From Gnetum montanum (lineage: Eukaryota; Streptophyta; Gnetopsida; Gnetales; Gnetaceae), in contig MNCI01009376.1 of the NCBI GenBank assembly GCA_015680685.1, positions 262,931-326,930 of the forward strand: 64,000 nt of DNA. Direction: 5' to 3'. A program made the translations under genes and the position numbers. Shown one piece after another: positions 33,324 to 46,039 of this stretch (positions within the stretch are counted from its first letter, which is position 1; each line of letters starts with the position of its first letter). The notes under the pieces are model-generated. The model was not told the origin of the DNA. It saw only the letters and a program-made list of their open reading frames with translations, and did no database searches.

Positions 33324-36300
33324 ATGCGGCTGTTCTCCGCAGTGGCTGTTAGCCCGAATCTCACTTGCAGTAACGGTTTTAGTGTCACGGCCGCTGCTTG
33401 CATTAGCTGTTTTTCCAGAGTGTCAGCATTTTCTCACAAGAAATTGAGGCGTCGTGGGTCTGTAACAATTATGGCAATTCCAGGCATAATAGGGATAGGA
33501 CATGAGCAAGAAGTTAATGATGGCTTCCCCACTCTGACCCAGTATTTGGGAAAAGGCTCTACAGTGGATGTTGCAGATGACATGTTCATTCTGCTGACTC
33601 ACATACAGACCGCTTTGAAGCGCATATCTGCGCTTGTGGCATCTCCATGGAATTGCAGTCTCTCCAAAGCCCAAATTGCGGGTCCAGGCTCGGATTCCAG
33701 CTCTGCACGTGATGCTGCCAAACCTCTAGACGTTGTTGCGGTACTTATTTTTGCGTTAGCCTCTTTTCCTCCATTTAGATCATGAATTTAGGTCACGAGT
33801 TATTGTGCATGGTTTGCCTGTTTAATTGCTTTCTTAAGTCCTCCTTAATAATGCTTCGACTGGAGTTCATGCACAAGGTTTCAGCTTGTTAATGCATCTA
33901 TTACAAAGTCATGTGCTCTTGTAGCACGGACGATTTCCAGCTTTTGGAAATAAGGTGATAAAAAAACTCGCGGTAGGATTTTAGCTTTCCTGCTTTGAAT
34001 TTTATTAACCTATATGTGATGCAATCTAATTATATGAAACATTGCTTGATAGAGGAAAATCGTAAAGAGAACTCCCAACGTCACGAAGCGATATGCTTAG
34101 TATGCAAATGTGTTTTTAGTGTGGATGATGAATGACATAGGAGATATGAATTACAGTTCTATGAGTGATCTAGAACATGTGTTATAAATTTTACTGCCCT
34201 AGGTCTGATTATATTTTGCAACATCAATAGGTCTCTACCTGGCAGTCATGTTGTGCGCTGCAATGCTTTCTTTTATAAGTATGATGCTTCTAATTAGCAC
34301 TTATATATGCTAATAATCTTGTTTCATAATGTACACACAACTTTTTGCTCCTTTTGTTTTGGAGATTAGCATACCAGAAATTTTTCTGATTTTGTCAAAA
34401 TGTAAACGGTCATGAGTCCCCTGAAATTTCTTCATGGAACAGCCCTAAAGGTCATAGCATAATACTAAACTTCCACGTAGAGGCATATCTTTCCTAAATT
34501 CTGCTTAATTTCTTCATAACAAGCGGTCTTTATCTTGTATTAGTCAAAGGTTGTCATCTTCAAGGAAATATGATTGTTTTTATGTATAACAAGATAAGAC
34601 GTATTGGAACCTAGGATCTTCTACTCTAAATTATCGTAATGGATGTTTCTAAAGTGATTCGTACCTAACCACCTAGAGTTATGTCAGTTTTTCATGGCTG
34701 CCCTAGCTTGATGCTCAGCAGGCCAATATTATTTCTGTTTCTTATGCTTTGCAGTTTTAAGATGCATAGGCTTGTTAACTTAAAATGTGTTACATTCTCC
34801 CAGCTGTCATAATCTCACTTCTGCTGACACTGAGGGAGACCCTTCTGGATATTTTCAGTGGATGAGACAACATTAACTGAAAGTAATTTTTTAAAATAAT
34901 GTTTTCAAAACTCATAGCGTGTACATTTCTACTATCCAATAGATCCAGAGCTTCAACAGACATAATAAAATTTCAGTTTCAATAATAGTAGACAATGTGC
35001 CTCTCACCTGACCATCAGTATTTAATGCCATACTGCATTATTAGTTCAAGTATTAACCTTGGATATATTGGGATGAACCTCAAGCCTGTTGTGTCTTCAT
35101 GTGCTTTGAGAATGTCACCCTAAAACTTGTCAACCATGACATTAAGCATTTGTGACTTTGGCCCTAAATTATGTCCATTAACTTTACTTTACTTTTGTTT
35201 TGTTTTGGAATCAAGATGTTTCTAAAAGACTTTTATTGTCTGTCTGAAGCATATGTGTATATTGTTTTGTATTCTTAGCTTCTAATGATACCTTGAAGAT
35301 TAATAAATGAATTTGCATGGAATTCTTTTAAATGAAGTTGAATGTTTTCTTAGGCTGTTATAGCTAGGTGAAGACCAGTACTAAGGCTCATATATTAGAA
35401 ATGGTATCTCTTGCCTAGGTGTCTAACAATGCATTTAAGCATTTTGTTTTCTTTACTTTTTGAGAGAGAGATAAAATGAATGATGACAACCGATTGCTGG
35501 ATATTAGTTTTTTTTTCTTTTTTTGACAACTAACAGACATTAAAAGAATTTGTTCTTCTTGAATTCCCAAATGGGATCATTCTGTTGTCTATCGGCTACT
35601 TGAAATCCATGTCCATGCTTTTTCATCAAGGATTGAAATTTTAAGCATTGTCCCATACATTGCCTACCATTTAATCCTATACTCAGATTTCTTTAATTAA
35701 TTATTCTAATAATTCTCTTTCTCCGATTGCAGAATAGCATAATTAAATCAACTCTTCAGAGCTCAGGGAAGGTAGCAGTTATGGCATCTGAAGAAGAGGA
35801 GCTACCGATATTGTTAAGAGAAGATGCACCCTACGTGGTTGTTTTCGATCCTCTTGATGGATCTCGGAACATTGATGCTTCAATCCCAACTGGTACAATT
35901 TTTGGCATATACAGCACTTTAAACATATTAGATAAAAACATGTCTGCCGAGACAAATACCCTGGAGAATGTTCTCCAGAGAGGTGCAATGCTTCTAGGGG
36001 CGGGTTATGCACTATACTCTTCTGCTACGTTCCTGTGCATTTCTCTTGGCTCTGGGGTATGTGGCTTCACCCTGGATCGTTCAACTGGAGAATTTGTCCT
36101 TACACATCCACAAATTATCATTCCTTCTAGAGGTACATCAAGGATGCTTTTTCTGCAATAAACAAAAGTTCTGGGAATATAGATGAATTCGTTTCTCCAT
36201 TTTTCTGGACCGGTTAGCTCATACAGAGTGCTTGTCCTGACCTTTATACATCGAACCAAAATGATGATACAAGTTTTGTTCCTCCTTTTCATGCAGGTCA

Positions 36301-36697
36301 GATATATTCTGTAAATGATGCCAGGTATTTTGATTGGCCACAAGGACTGCAAATGTATATAGACACAATCAGGCAGGGCAAGGGGCAAAGTTCAAAGAAG
36401 TACTCTGCTCGTTATATTTGTTCGTTGGTGGCAGATTTTCACAGGACTTTGTTATACGGTGGCATTGCTATGAACCCAAGAGCCCACCTTAGACTGGTTT
36501 ACGAAGCAAATCCTCTTAGTTTCCTTGTAGAACAAGCAGGTGGTAGAGGCTCTGATGGTGTGCAGCGGATTCTTGATATTGAACCTCTTAAGCTCCATCA
36601 AAGATTGCCCCTTTTTCTTGGTAGTAGCTTAGATATAGCAGAATTAGAGAGCTTTGGTGATGTTCAACAGAAGCTCAACCCTGGTTATAACGTATAA
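33324..36697 (+). CDS. Fructose-1,6-bisphosphatase, chloroplast type II (three exons)
   Basis: Exons 33324-33740, 35733-36132 and 36297-36697 join in frame to 405 residues. Splice sites are GCG/GTACTT...TTGCAG/AAT and AGAG/GTACAT...TGCAG/GTC. The enzyme hydrolyses fructose-1,6-bisphosphate to fructose-6-phosphate. Residues 1-50 (MRLFSAVAVSPN..., Ser/Arg-rich, few acidic residues) look like a chloroplast transit peptide. TLTQYLG is near 70; ASEEEE (157-162) and DPLDGS (178-183) supply metal-binding acidic residues; YSVND is at 276-280; VADFHRTLLYGG at 317-328 and LVYEANP at 339-345, whose Glu 342 is also a metal ligand. The Cys-rich redox loop of the light-regulated Calvin-cycle isoform is absent between NILDKN and ENVLQ. 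With the ending LNPGYNV this indicates the plastid type II isoform. No stops or frameshifts. Confidence 0.92.
33741..35732 (+). other. FBPase intron 1
   Basis: 1,992 bases, T-rich, phase 0, donor GTACTT and acceptor CTCCGATTGCAG after a pyrimidine-rich stretch. No nested element recognised inside, unlike everything else in the window. Confidence 0.85.
36133..36296 (+). other. FBPase intron 2
   Basis: 164 bases, phase 1, donor GTACAT, acceptor CTCCTTTTCATGCAG. Joining restores the Gly codon before QIYSVND. Confidence 0.88.
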
Positions 36698-38043
36698 TGT
36701 TGGATGGTTTTTAGTGTACAATAGTTTTAAGAATATAACAACTCAATAAGCTTGTTTGACCTTTTGTATATCTTATCCAAGAGGACTTCCTCTTAGCATT
36801 GAAATAACAAATTTTCCTTTTTAAAAATGCAAGATGCATCTATTTTGTTGCAAACTTATCCTTCACATTCTAAGTTACTTGAAAATGAGGGCCTTCCAAA
36901 ACCCTTGTGTGTAGCTTTTGCCTTGTAATAATGAAGTTTGAATTTCATTAATTTCATTATTCACGTGTGTAGTCTTATGATACGCTAGTATTAACCATTT
37001 TACAATCCTATCTCGGGAGGTTGTATTTCGAGCATTAAAATGAATACGTTCTGCGATTCATAAATTCAGTTCCAGTTTCATATCTGATAGCAAGGGAAAA
37101 TTGTAAAGAAAAATCGTAAAGATATTACTATAACATTAGGTCTCTTGAAAAATGCTTTTAGACAGCAGATTTAGTTAAATTTTCGTTCTTTTTAGCAGTC
37201 AAACTACTCAGGGTACCTGGTTTTAACGTAAGATTTTGATCAAAAGTTTTTCCTGTCACAGTTTTTATTGAAATGAAAGACGACAAAAACGCTCGTTTAG
37301 CAAGGCTTGGATATAAGAGGAGGATTGTATGAATCAGTTTTCAGAAGTTACAGCTGTGCGGTAAGGGAAAGTCGCAAGGAGACCATTGATATAAGATTAT
37401 ATTTAGGGTTTCTTGAGCTAATGGAAAGAGAGCGAAAAGTGCAAAAATGCATACCTGCAATTCAACTTTTCTCTTATCCATTGGATTTATCACGCGCCAC
37501 TCCAATATTATCTCTAACAAAATTTAGCAAAAAGATATAAAAGACATGAGCCTGCATGTAAAGCTTAAATATATTTTAAACATTATTTTATTATTTTTAT
37601 CCAAAGCTATCGATCAACATGCACTAGGATCCCTAAGAAACGAACCTAAAAATAATGACATTTTGAAGTAAAATGAAATAATCATAGATTTACTTTTAAT
37701 CTCTTTTTCTTTTCTAAAATTTGAAGCTTCATATTAATTTTGTTTAGTCTTTTGTTATCAATTACTTAATGGTCATTATTTTGTAAGGTGCTTGTTTATG
37801 AAGTCTTAAAGTTCAAGCTTGAGCACAACTACTTCAAAAGAGTTGATCCTTTCACTTATCAACCTTCCATATAGCACCTTGGGAGCATGAGCATTGAGCC
37901 TCTAAGAGAAAACCTTCTTTATCAACCATTTTTCTTTGACTACCTTCAAGGATTAAGAATAGCAAGGTAAGTGTTGTTTACTAACAATGTTCATATTATT
38001 AATAGAAAAGGAAGTTAAGGAAGCATTTGATAAATATAATGAT
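36698..38043. other. FBPase downstream region
   Basis: Probably begins with the 3' untranslated region; AATAAG near 36745 and AATAATGAAG near 36928 are possible weak poly(A) signals. Beyond about 37000 I see no gene. One 77-codon open frame at 37307-37540 has no recognisable similarity. Confidence 0.4.
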
Positions 38044-38048
38044 TTAAG

Positions 38049-39132
38049 TGTTAAACTATATAAGTTAGAATTGTACAATCATTGGTTTCATAATCATTCA
38101 AAACAATTTGAAGCTATTCTTAATCAGTTTGTAATGAGAAGGTATGATTAGTAACCTAGGAACCATCACAACCTTTATTAATTTCATAATCATTCAAAAC
38201 AATTCTTTGCTACTCTTAATTAATTCGTAACAAGAAGGTATGTTTAGTAACCTAGGAACCATCACAACCTTTCTACAACACATAGGTAAGTCAACAAGAA
38301 GTTACAAACTGTTGAGATGGTGGGCGTTGGAACTTGAAATAATTGAGACATAGGTACACCCCAATATATATAGAAGTTTATACTATCCAAATCAAGAATC
38401 TTACAACTAGGCGAACTCCTCATTGCAAGTTACGGAAGTGTGGAAAAAATGGAAGAACAAGGAAAGAGAATAAAAAGGTATAAAATATTAAGATTAAAAA
38501 GGAATTAATGGAATATTAAAAAAGAAGAACATGGAAATAATAAGGAGAAAATATAAGACCCATATAATTTCCAATACACATAGTGATGAAAAAGAATCAA
38601 TTAGTAATTTCTGAAGTATGAAGAAACAAAGAAGCAATTGCAAAATACAGAATTCATAATGATCACATAGAGCACCACAATCAAAATGTTCAACAAGTAA
38701 CTCAAAGTTAAGAAGAAAGTATTGTAGAAGATTACAATCAAATCTTTGTGACACAAGGATCTAATTTTTTAAATAAGAAAAGAAGATCCAAGAAGTGTCA
38801 TACTTGACCTAGCCCATTTTCTTCAATAAAAAGGGAAAGCCATTTGAAAGGTTATGATGGTAAAAAAAGAAAGAAAGGACTTACGAATAAGCATTTCGTA
38901 AAGACCAGCTAACTAAGTAATCCCTTGTAAAAATGAGGAGAACTTAGTTTGTAACAAACTAGCTAAGAACAAAGTTAGATTAGAAAAGACTACAAAATAC
39001 AAAATACTATTATTATGAAAAATGATGAATATATTCAAGATCATAAATTTGTTAAATTGTCAAATCTTCTATTAACTATTCTCATAGATCAAGATCCTAG
39101 TTGTCCAAGAAATGTAAAACCAAATTCTAACA
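38049..39132 (+). repeat. Element D 5' LTR
   Basis: Landmarks shared with the 3' LTR in order: ACTATATAAGTTAGAATTG, AACCTAGGAACCATCACAACC, GAAGAACATGGAAATAATAA, AATTTGTTAAATTGTCAAAT. It contains an internal duplication of the AACCTAGGAACCATCACAACC block (38150 and 38250), absent from the other LTR, which explains part of the length difference. Confidence 0.8.
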
Positions 39133-40130
39133 TAGTATTAAAGTAAAAGTTAAAGATTCTCTATGAGAACAAGTAGTTATGGGTCAACAAGAAACATAAT
39201 GGTAGTTATAGATATTAAAATGAAACAATGTAAATGGAAAGTGAAACAATTTGTAAATAAGAGATAGTTACATATGACAGTTAGCATACCAAAATTATAA
39301 AAGAAGGTAAGATAAGTGTGAAACAAAATAAGGGATGATTCATTGAAGATTATTAGAGGGTAGAAGAGTTAAGATTACAAAGAGGATGAAGTTGAAAGAC
39401 ATGAAGTCTATTTGTGAACAAATAAAGTTTCTAAAGATGATCTTAGAAAAGATGCTAGAAGCTCCTATGACATCAGAAAATTAGAGCAACACCAATCTAG
39501 ATAATCTACTTCTCAAATATCATATTAAGTATATCATCTACATACTCATATGAATGGAGGATAAGTTGGATGAAATTCAAGATTGCATGAATAAGAAAGA
39601 CTATAATAGAAGTAGTTATGAAGACAAGAGGACATGAATCTTTAACACCCATGGGCAAATCCAAAGACATTAAAATTATAATTGAAGGCATATGAATAAG
39701 TCTTAATTCCCTAAACCTAAATAGAACAAGCATTAAAAATTCTATCTTCTTAAGTTTGATGCAAAACTAATCCTTCATAACCCATAGAAGAAATAGTATA
39801 ACTTTTCATAAAACTTAACTTAATCTCTTGTAAACATGTGTTAAGAAAGAAATAAACAATAAAGGAAAAATGTTTCGTAATGAATTATTGCATTATGAAA
39901 TATTGCCACCTCAAAACATTAAATGTATTGTGATTACATAAACCATAGTAAATGTTGAATGTGTGAAATATTGCCACCTCAAAACATTAAATGTATTGTT
40001 ATTACATAAACCACCATAAATGCTGAATGTGTGATGGTTGAAATCCCCAAATTTTCATAATCAATCATTACCATTCAACGAATTCATAAGAAATAACAAC
40101 CAAAGTTATGAAACTAATGTTTGAAGGGAG
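39133..40130. other. Element D interior with a 68-base tandem duplication
   Basis: No protein recognised on either strand. GAAATATTGCCACCTCAAAA starts two adjacent 68-base copies at 39897 and 39965 (ending about 40032) with few differences. Confidence 0.7.
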
Positions 40131-40998
40131 TATTGAACTATACAAGTTAGAACTGTACAATCATTAGTTATGTTATTATTCATGATCATTCATAAATATT
40201 CTTAATCCATTCATAATGAGAAGGTGTTATTCATAACATAGGAACCATCATAGCCTTTATACAAAACATAAGCAAGCCAATAACAAGTTACAAAGTGTGG
40301 AAAAAGTGGAACAATAAGTAAAGAGAATAAAAAGGTAAATAACATTAAGATCACAAAGAAATCAATGGATTATTTGAAAAGAAGAACATGAAAATAATAA
40401 GGAAGAAATATGAGACCCATATAAGTTCTAATACATGGTCATGAAAAGGAAGTAGTCAGTGGTTCTGAAGTATAAAGAAATGAAGAATCCATTACAAAAC
40501 ATAGAATTCATAACAAGTACCTATGCACTATAATCAAAAGATTCAAGAAGTCATGCAAAGTTAAGGAGGAAGTATTATAGAAGATAATAACTAGATCTCT
40601 GTGATACAAAAATATAATTTTTTACATAAAAAGAGAAGATCCAAGAATTACCATACATAACTTGGTCTAGTTTCTTAAATAAAAAGAGAAGGTCATCTAG
40701 AAGATTACAATGGTAAAGAAAAAAAGAAAGAAATACTTATGAAGAAGCATCTTGCAAAGTCTAACTAATAAAGTAATCCTTCCTAAATATGAGAATAGTT
40801 TAGTTTGTAATGAACTAACTAAGGAAAATGTTAGATCACAAAAGACTGTAGAATACAAAGAAATGTTATTAAGAAAAATGATGATTACATTCAACATTAC
40901 AAATTTGTTAAATTATCAAATATTCTATTAACTATTCCCATAGATCAAGGTCTTGGTATTGCAGAGTTGTCCAATAAATGTAAAACCAAACTCAAACA
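40131..40998 (+). repeat. Element D 3' LTR
   Basis: Begins TATTGAACTATACAAG and ends CTCAAACA; aligns with 38049-39132 in the same order. The terminal TG has become TA. Confidence 0.8.
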
Positions 40999-41124
40999 TT
41001 AAGAATAACTTGTTTTAGCCACAATCAAGTTATTTTGATTAATGATGCCTAATAATTTTTCATTATATGGCACATGATTAGGATGCCAAGGTACTTACGT
41101 CATTAAGCAAAAGCATTCCTTAAA

Positions 41125-41950
41125 ATGATAAGTTTGAAACATATTAAGAAAATAGAGAATTTTGATGGTAGCAACTATGATCTTTGGAAGGTTTGAATGT
41201 ATGATCTTATAGTTGAAAAAAACCAAGAAGCTTACATTACCAAAATCAAGTATTTTGAGATGAAGAAAATTATGTGGATTCATATGGATTAGTTGAATTT
41301 TGGCATAATTCATATAGGTATTTCAAACTCTATTCTTAGAAATTTGAAGGTGAAAAGATGACAAAATATTGATGGGATGCTTTAGGTAGAATTTATCAAT
41401 CTAATTCTTATTCAAATATATTGCATCTTAGAAAATAATTATTCTTGTTAAAGATGTTTGATAATGTAATTATTGCTTCTCACATTATAGCTTTAATATT
41501 GTAGTGAGTCAATTGCATTTGATAGGTAATAATATAGAAAAAGAGAATCATTACATTGCTTTGTTGTAATCTTTCACTAAATCATGGCATAATATTACTT
41601 AACATATTATCAATACTAGTGCCTCCTTAAAATTTGATGAAGTTTTAGAGCAACTGATAATAAAAGAACTTCAAAGGAAGATTTCTAAGCTTATATTTAT
41701 AAAAGCATTAGTTATTAAAGGACCAAGTAAACAACACTTAAGTAAATCCTTTGGTAAGTATAATACGAAATTCAAGAAAGTTGTAGATGATACTTCTAGG
41801 AAGATTCCTAGGTATTGGAATTGTAGGAAGCATGGTCATCTAAAAATGAACTACAAATTTCTGAAAATGATGAAGAAAGAAGTTGGATCTAGTTTTCCTA
41901 AGAAAGATGCTAAGAACAAACCCTTGAACTTGTGTGTAGTCATTATTTGA
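41125..41950 (+). pseudogene. Ty1/copia gag relic
   Basis: KIENFDGSNYDLWKV near 41150-41200 is the typical start of copia Gag. RYWNCRKHGHLKMNYK near 41812-41860 is its zinc knuckle, with the first and last Cys changed to Tyr. The frame between has several stops. No copia protease, integrase or RT follows. Confidence 0.65.
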
Positions 41951-42621
41951 GGTAATTATAATTATAATTATCAATATATTGATTCATATGCTTCATTTAA
42001 ATTCACACTTAGAAGAGAATGAATTTTTGAATTTCATAAAGCTACATCTACTTCTATTTTCTTTGGGAATGATGAAGCTTGTATAGTAAAGGGATATGAT
42101 AAAGTAAATTAGTCATATAATGGGAAAAGTATCATAATTCCCTAGGTATATCATATCCTCAAGTTCGTAAAAAATTTGCAATTAGTGACTAATTTTGATG
42201 GTTTTCACTTGTTTATGTTACAATGGCTCATAAAGCTAAGGTCCTTCATGCTTAGAAGGAAACTTCATCATAAATCTATGACATAGGAGACTTGGGCATA
42301 TTGAAGAAAAGCCCATCTAGATTCTTCAAGAAAAAGTGATAATTAAAAGTAATGTCTAAGTGCCTAAAGAGAAAATAATAATGTTTAAGCTTTCTTGCAA
42401 GTACCCAAAGAGCTAACAACACATTATTAGATCTAAGTAATAGTGATGTCTTTGTGTTGGGAATTTTTTATGATTCTCATGTATTCCTTACTCATTTCTC
42501 ATGTATTTAAGTCCATAAGTTATATACCTTGTGTCTCTATGTGGTTTTATGTGGGTAGAATTTAGGAGTCTTATTTTTCAAAAAATAAACTTTATAAAAT
42601 AATGTGCATGTATATGTGCAT
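41951..42621. other. Intergenic or decayed copia interior, nothing recognised
   Basis: AT-rich, no clear coding similarity. TGTTGGGAATTTTTTATGATT near 42457 resembles a copia LTR start, but no mate was found. Confidence 0.3.
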
Positions 42622-43480
42622 TGGTGTAGGGACATCTCTTTCGAACCCTTTTTTAGCCCCATAGGAGGAATATTGAAGATCTTGGAATGCTAGAAAGACA
42701 TCTTGCTTGAGAGTTGGGATGACACAAGAGATGTCCCAAGTACTTGAAAGACATCTTGCCAGGAGAGATGTTTTGGGAAGAAAATAGATGTCTCTAGGAA
42801 GACGCCTATCTTAGACATTAGATATCTTTGGAAAGACATCTATTAGTAGGAGAAGACATTTTGTCTTAACTAGAGAAATGTTGCATGAGAGGGAGATGTT
42901 TTGCATAACTCTAGGATTTGTTAGAGAGACATCATGTCACACCTATAGGCATCCCATATGGCCAAGGAAAGTGCCAAGTTAGAAGTTTCAAGATGGAAAA
43001 TAGCCAAGAAAGATGAGATCAAGATTGAAAACCATTGAGAATCTCCAAGTTGAACATGAGGAAGATTTCCCTAAGTTTCTTAGTCTTGTAAATTATAAAT
43101 ATTGATAATGTTTGTGTGTTTTATTTATGGGAGTGTATGTAGAATGCATGACAGAGTTGAAAGAGAGACTGCATGAGAGTTGTTTACATCTTTGTGGTTA
43201 ATTATGTGTGATATTGATCTTTGTAGCTCTTTGTACATGTATGAATCTTAGTATTGCATGTGGGAGTGATCTAGTTTGATTCTGCCTTGCATTGAGGTTA
43301 ATCATATGTATGGTTATAGAACATCATGTTCTAGAATATTGTTAAGTGTTGGAGTGATTTGCGAATTATGGGATTACAATTCTATTGTGGTTATAATATT
43401 CTTTCCAATTAAAAGAAGATAGCTATTTTTCTTGTTTTCTAACAATTGAATTATCTTTCATAATATTTCGATTCAATGTG
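42622..43480 (+). repeat. 5' LTR of the AGATGTC-rich gypsy family
   Basis: Begins TGGTGTAGGGACATCTC. The first 300 bases are a degenerate minisatellite of AGACATCTT-type words. ATAAATATTGATAATGTTTG near 43095 and the tail AAGATAGCTATTTTTCTTG match the LTR at 2106-3045. The 3' edge is approximate. Confidence 0.6.
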
Positions 43481-43579
43481 TTTTGAAAAATTAAAGTAAA
43501 ATACACTCCAAGATTAGTAAGTGAGTTTTAGGTTTGTTGTTGGTTGAAATTTGATTGTGAATTTTGTATCTATTTCAAA

Positions 43580-44130
43580 TGGCTTCCAAGAAGAATAAGG
43601 CTCAAGTCCTAAATAAAGATATGGAGAGCATGAAATTTTCCTTTTAGTTAATGGTTGAATAGTTAGATGAGATTAGTGCCAAAGTAGATAGGAATGTAGG
43701 TCCCAAAAATATTTAGACTTGTGATGATAATGAGCATTCTTGCTCAAATGGTGATGAAGAAGTTTCTTAGCTTGGTGAAAAGGGATTAGATGAGGAGGAA
43801 GAACAATCTAGCTATGGGATTATGAAAACCCATTAGCCTAGGATTCCAATGCAAGGGAATCTAATTCTTCATGTCAGAACAACAAGAATTTCATCTTAGA
43901 CATCTACTTCTTCTCATGACAATCTTGATAATGAAGATGAAGCAAGACTTGCTAGAGTATTTAGAAATGCTACAAGACTTCCAAATGTAGACCTAAAGAC
44001 TTTCAATGGTATAGATGATACTAATGCTTTTGCAAGTTAGCTCAAGATATTTGACAATTAAAAGAGATATCAAATCAATTGAGGATACCAATTGATGAAT
44101 CTAGATTAGAGGGTATGACTTCAATTTGAT
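43580..44130 (+). pseudogene. Gypsy gag N-terminal relic
   Basis: Starts MASKKNKAQVLNKDMESMKF about 100 bases after the LTR. Downstream are an acidic linker and ARVFRNATRLPNVDLKTFNG (near 43957), which resembles the start of a gypsy gag core. Several TAG stops. It is truncated near 44130, where minus-strand pol sequence begins. Confidence 0.5.
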
Positions 44131-44139
44131 GGGAAAAGA

Positions 44140-44985
44140 GTCCCTAAAATATAAAAGAAAAAATAATCAACCTATATGGAATTAAAAATTAACAAAATAT
44201 AGGTTGAGCCAAAAATTTGAAGAATCCCAGCAACATTATCTATAGCAATATTCTTTTGGAAAACTATGTGCCCCAAAAAACTTCTAGATTTTACCCCAAA
44301 AATTCTTTTCTTAGGATTTAAAGAAATACCATACTTTTGACATCTGTTGAAAATTTGCTAAGGATGACTTATGTGATCTTATTTCCTTTTTAAGTAAACA
44401 ATAATATTACTTGGATGAATTACTATAAATTTTACTATTGAACCTTTAAAAGCTATGTCCATTGCTCTTTGGAAAGTGGCTCGACATTTGACAATCCAAA
44501 TGACATACTCTTATTAGCAAAAGATCCTCAGTTAGTGATGAAGGATATTTTATATCTAGCACTTTTGTCCAATAACTTGATTATATCCAAAAAGCCATTC
44601 AAAAAAGAGTATACTTAACATCTTGATACTTTAATTAGCATTTCATCTATTCTAGGTAAGGGATACTTGTCCTTTTCTAAAGCTTGATTCAAATTTCTAA
44701 AATCAACGCATAGCCTAATGTCACCATTCTTTTTCTTACAAGTACCAAATTAGCTAGCCAAACTAAATATTAGATAGGATATATAATTCTAGCTTGTAAC
44801 ATCTTTTTAATTTTGGCTTCCATGGTTAGCTCAAATGATGGATTAAGCTTACTTTGCTTTTTCCTAATAACTTTACAATATTTCATCAATGGAATTTTAT
44901 GATTCATCACATCAGGCTTGAATGTTCTAAGATTATCATAGGGCCATGCAAAATTATATAGATTATCCTTCAATAAAGATAACAA
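44140..44985 (-). pseudogene. Gypsy reverse transcriptase relic
   Basis: Minus-strand order: FAWPYDNLRTFKPDV, then [19 protein letters not shown] (near 44700), [20 protein letters not shown] and KSMSFGLSN. The active-site YLDD region is lost among frameshifts near 44420. It is the 3'-most part kept of the oldest minus-strand gypsy element in this half of the window. Confidence 0.72.
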
Positions 44986-45229
44986 CTTCTACTTGAAAAC
45001 TAAATTATTTTCTTTTTTAATATTTAACAATTTTGGATTCTTTGTGGATCCTAAATTTATTATTTCATGGGTTTGATCATTTAGATTTTGGATGTTCATC
45101 CCTTTAAACAACCTTTTGTTAAACTCATAATCAACTATCTTATTGGGAATAGAATTTGATTTAAGCTTTAATGCAACTTCTTTTTTGGACATAATTTTAT
45201 TTTCAAAGTTCTCCATGTTATCTGAGACT

Positions 45230-45665
45230 AAAGGTTGATCCTTGTATTTAATTATAATCCTTCTATATTTTTTAATCTTTTCTAAATCTAGTACTGAGGC
45301 TAGTGAAGGTAACTCATCTGCTAACTAGTTATCTTCTCTACATACATGTTTTATCTCATACTGCTTAAATTAGTCTAACAAGTTACAGGTGATTTGTTTA
45401 TATGACCTTAAGAATGAACTTTTTACTATAGATTTACCCTTTATCTATTAACATATGAGCTTTAAATATTCTTTTATTATAATTTCTTTAATTCCTTTCT
45501 CTAGAGTTGTTTTACTTCTGATGCATACGATTTCATATTTAGCCTTATTATTTGTGCATTGGAATGATAGGTGAACAACTTTGAAAATTTTCTAAGAATT
45601 ATTTATTACTAAGATTATTCCAGGTACAACTCCTTTTGAATTGCAAGACCCATCAAAATGCAATT
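45230..45665 (-). pseudogene. RNase H-like domain preceding the RT
   Basis: HFDGSCNSKGVVPGIIL (first Asp), CTNNKAKYEIVCI (for NNxAEYEA, Glu changed to Lys), LRSYKQITCNLLD and HVCREDN-stop-LADELPSLAS (final Asp) follow the plan of the archaeal-type RNase H found in some plant gypsy elements. It is upstream of RT on the same strand rather than downstream. Stops present. Confidence 0.6.
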
Positions 45666-46039
45666 CTCATTTTTTCCTACTTTGAATTTTTTTTTCTATG
45701 GAACTTGAACTCTGTGAATGAGCACACCCATATATGAATATCTTTAATATCAATGACTTTGTTCTTTTTATTAGAAGTAAATGTTTTGACAATCAAGGGC
45801 TTTTTGTATATATATATATATCTAATTGGGCTTTCCCTTCCATAGTAGCCACATGTGCGAATAACCTATTGATATATATACAAAGAAATTTTTGCGCTAG
45901 CTTTGACTTAACAAGAGACTATATGAATTTTTGATATTAGCTACTTGGATGGTTATTCTACTCTTAATTCAAGGTTCTAAAGTAATTTGAAATAATACAT
46001 TTGGTAATTTTCCTATGTTTTTTACTCTACTCTTATCTA

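Larger units (their letters stand above)
38049..40998 (+). mobile_element. Element D: small LTR element without recognisable proteins
   Basis: Direct repeats 38049-39132 and 40131-40998 are flanked by TTAAG (38044-38048 and 40999-41003). The first starts TGTTA and ends TAACA. TAGTATTAAAGT after the first LTR resembles a decayed initiator tRNA-Met site, and TTGAAGGGAG before the second LTR is a polypurine tract. The interior is about 1 kb. Without coding capacity it fits a TRIM/LARD-type non-autonomous element with unusually long LTRs for its size. Confidence 0.8.

Noticed and set aside
37307-37540. 77-codon open frame downstream of FBPase
   Set aside because: No recognisable similarity, no splice or promoter context, and a length expected by chance.
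39506-39733. 75-codon minus-strand frame in element D as a possible RT fragment (YVDD-like string)
   Set aside because: The YVDD-like string stands alone; no other RT motif lies around it and the frame is mostly hydrophobic by composition.
45807-45822. TA microsatellite as a regulatory site
   Set aside because: A short TATATATA run in decayed pol sequence, with no gene to regulate.
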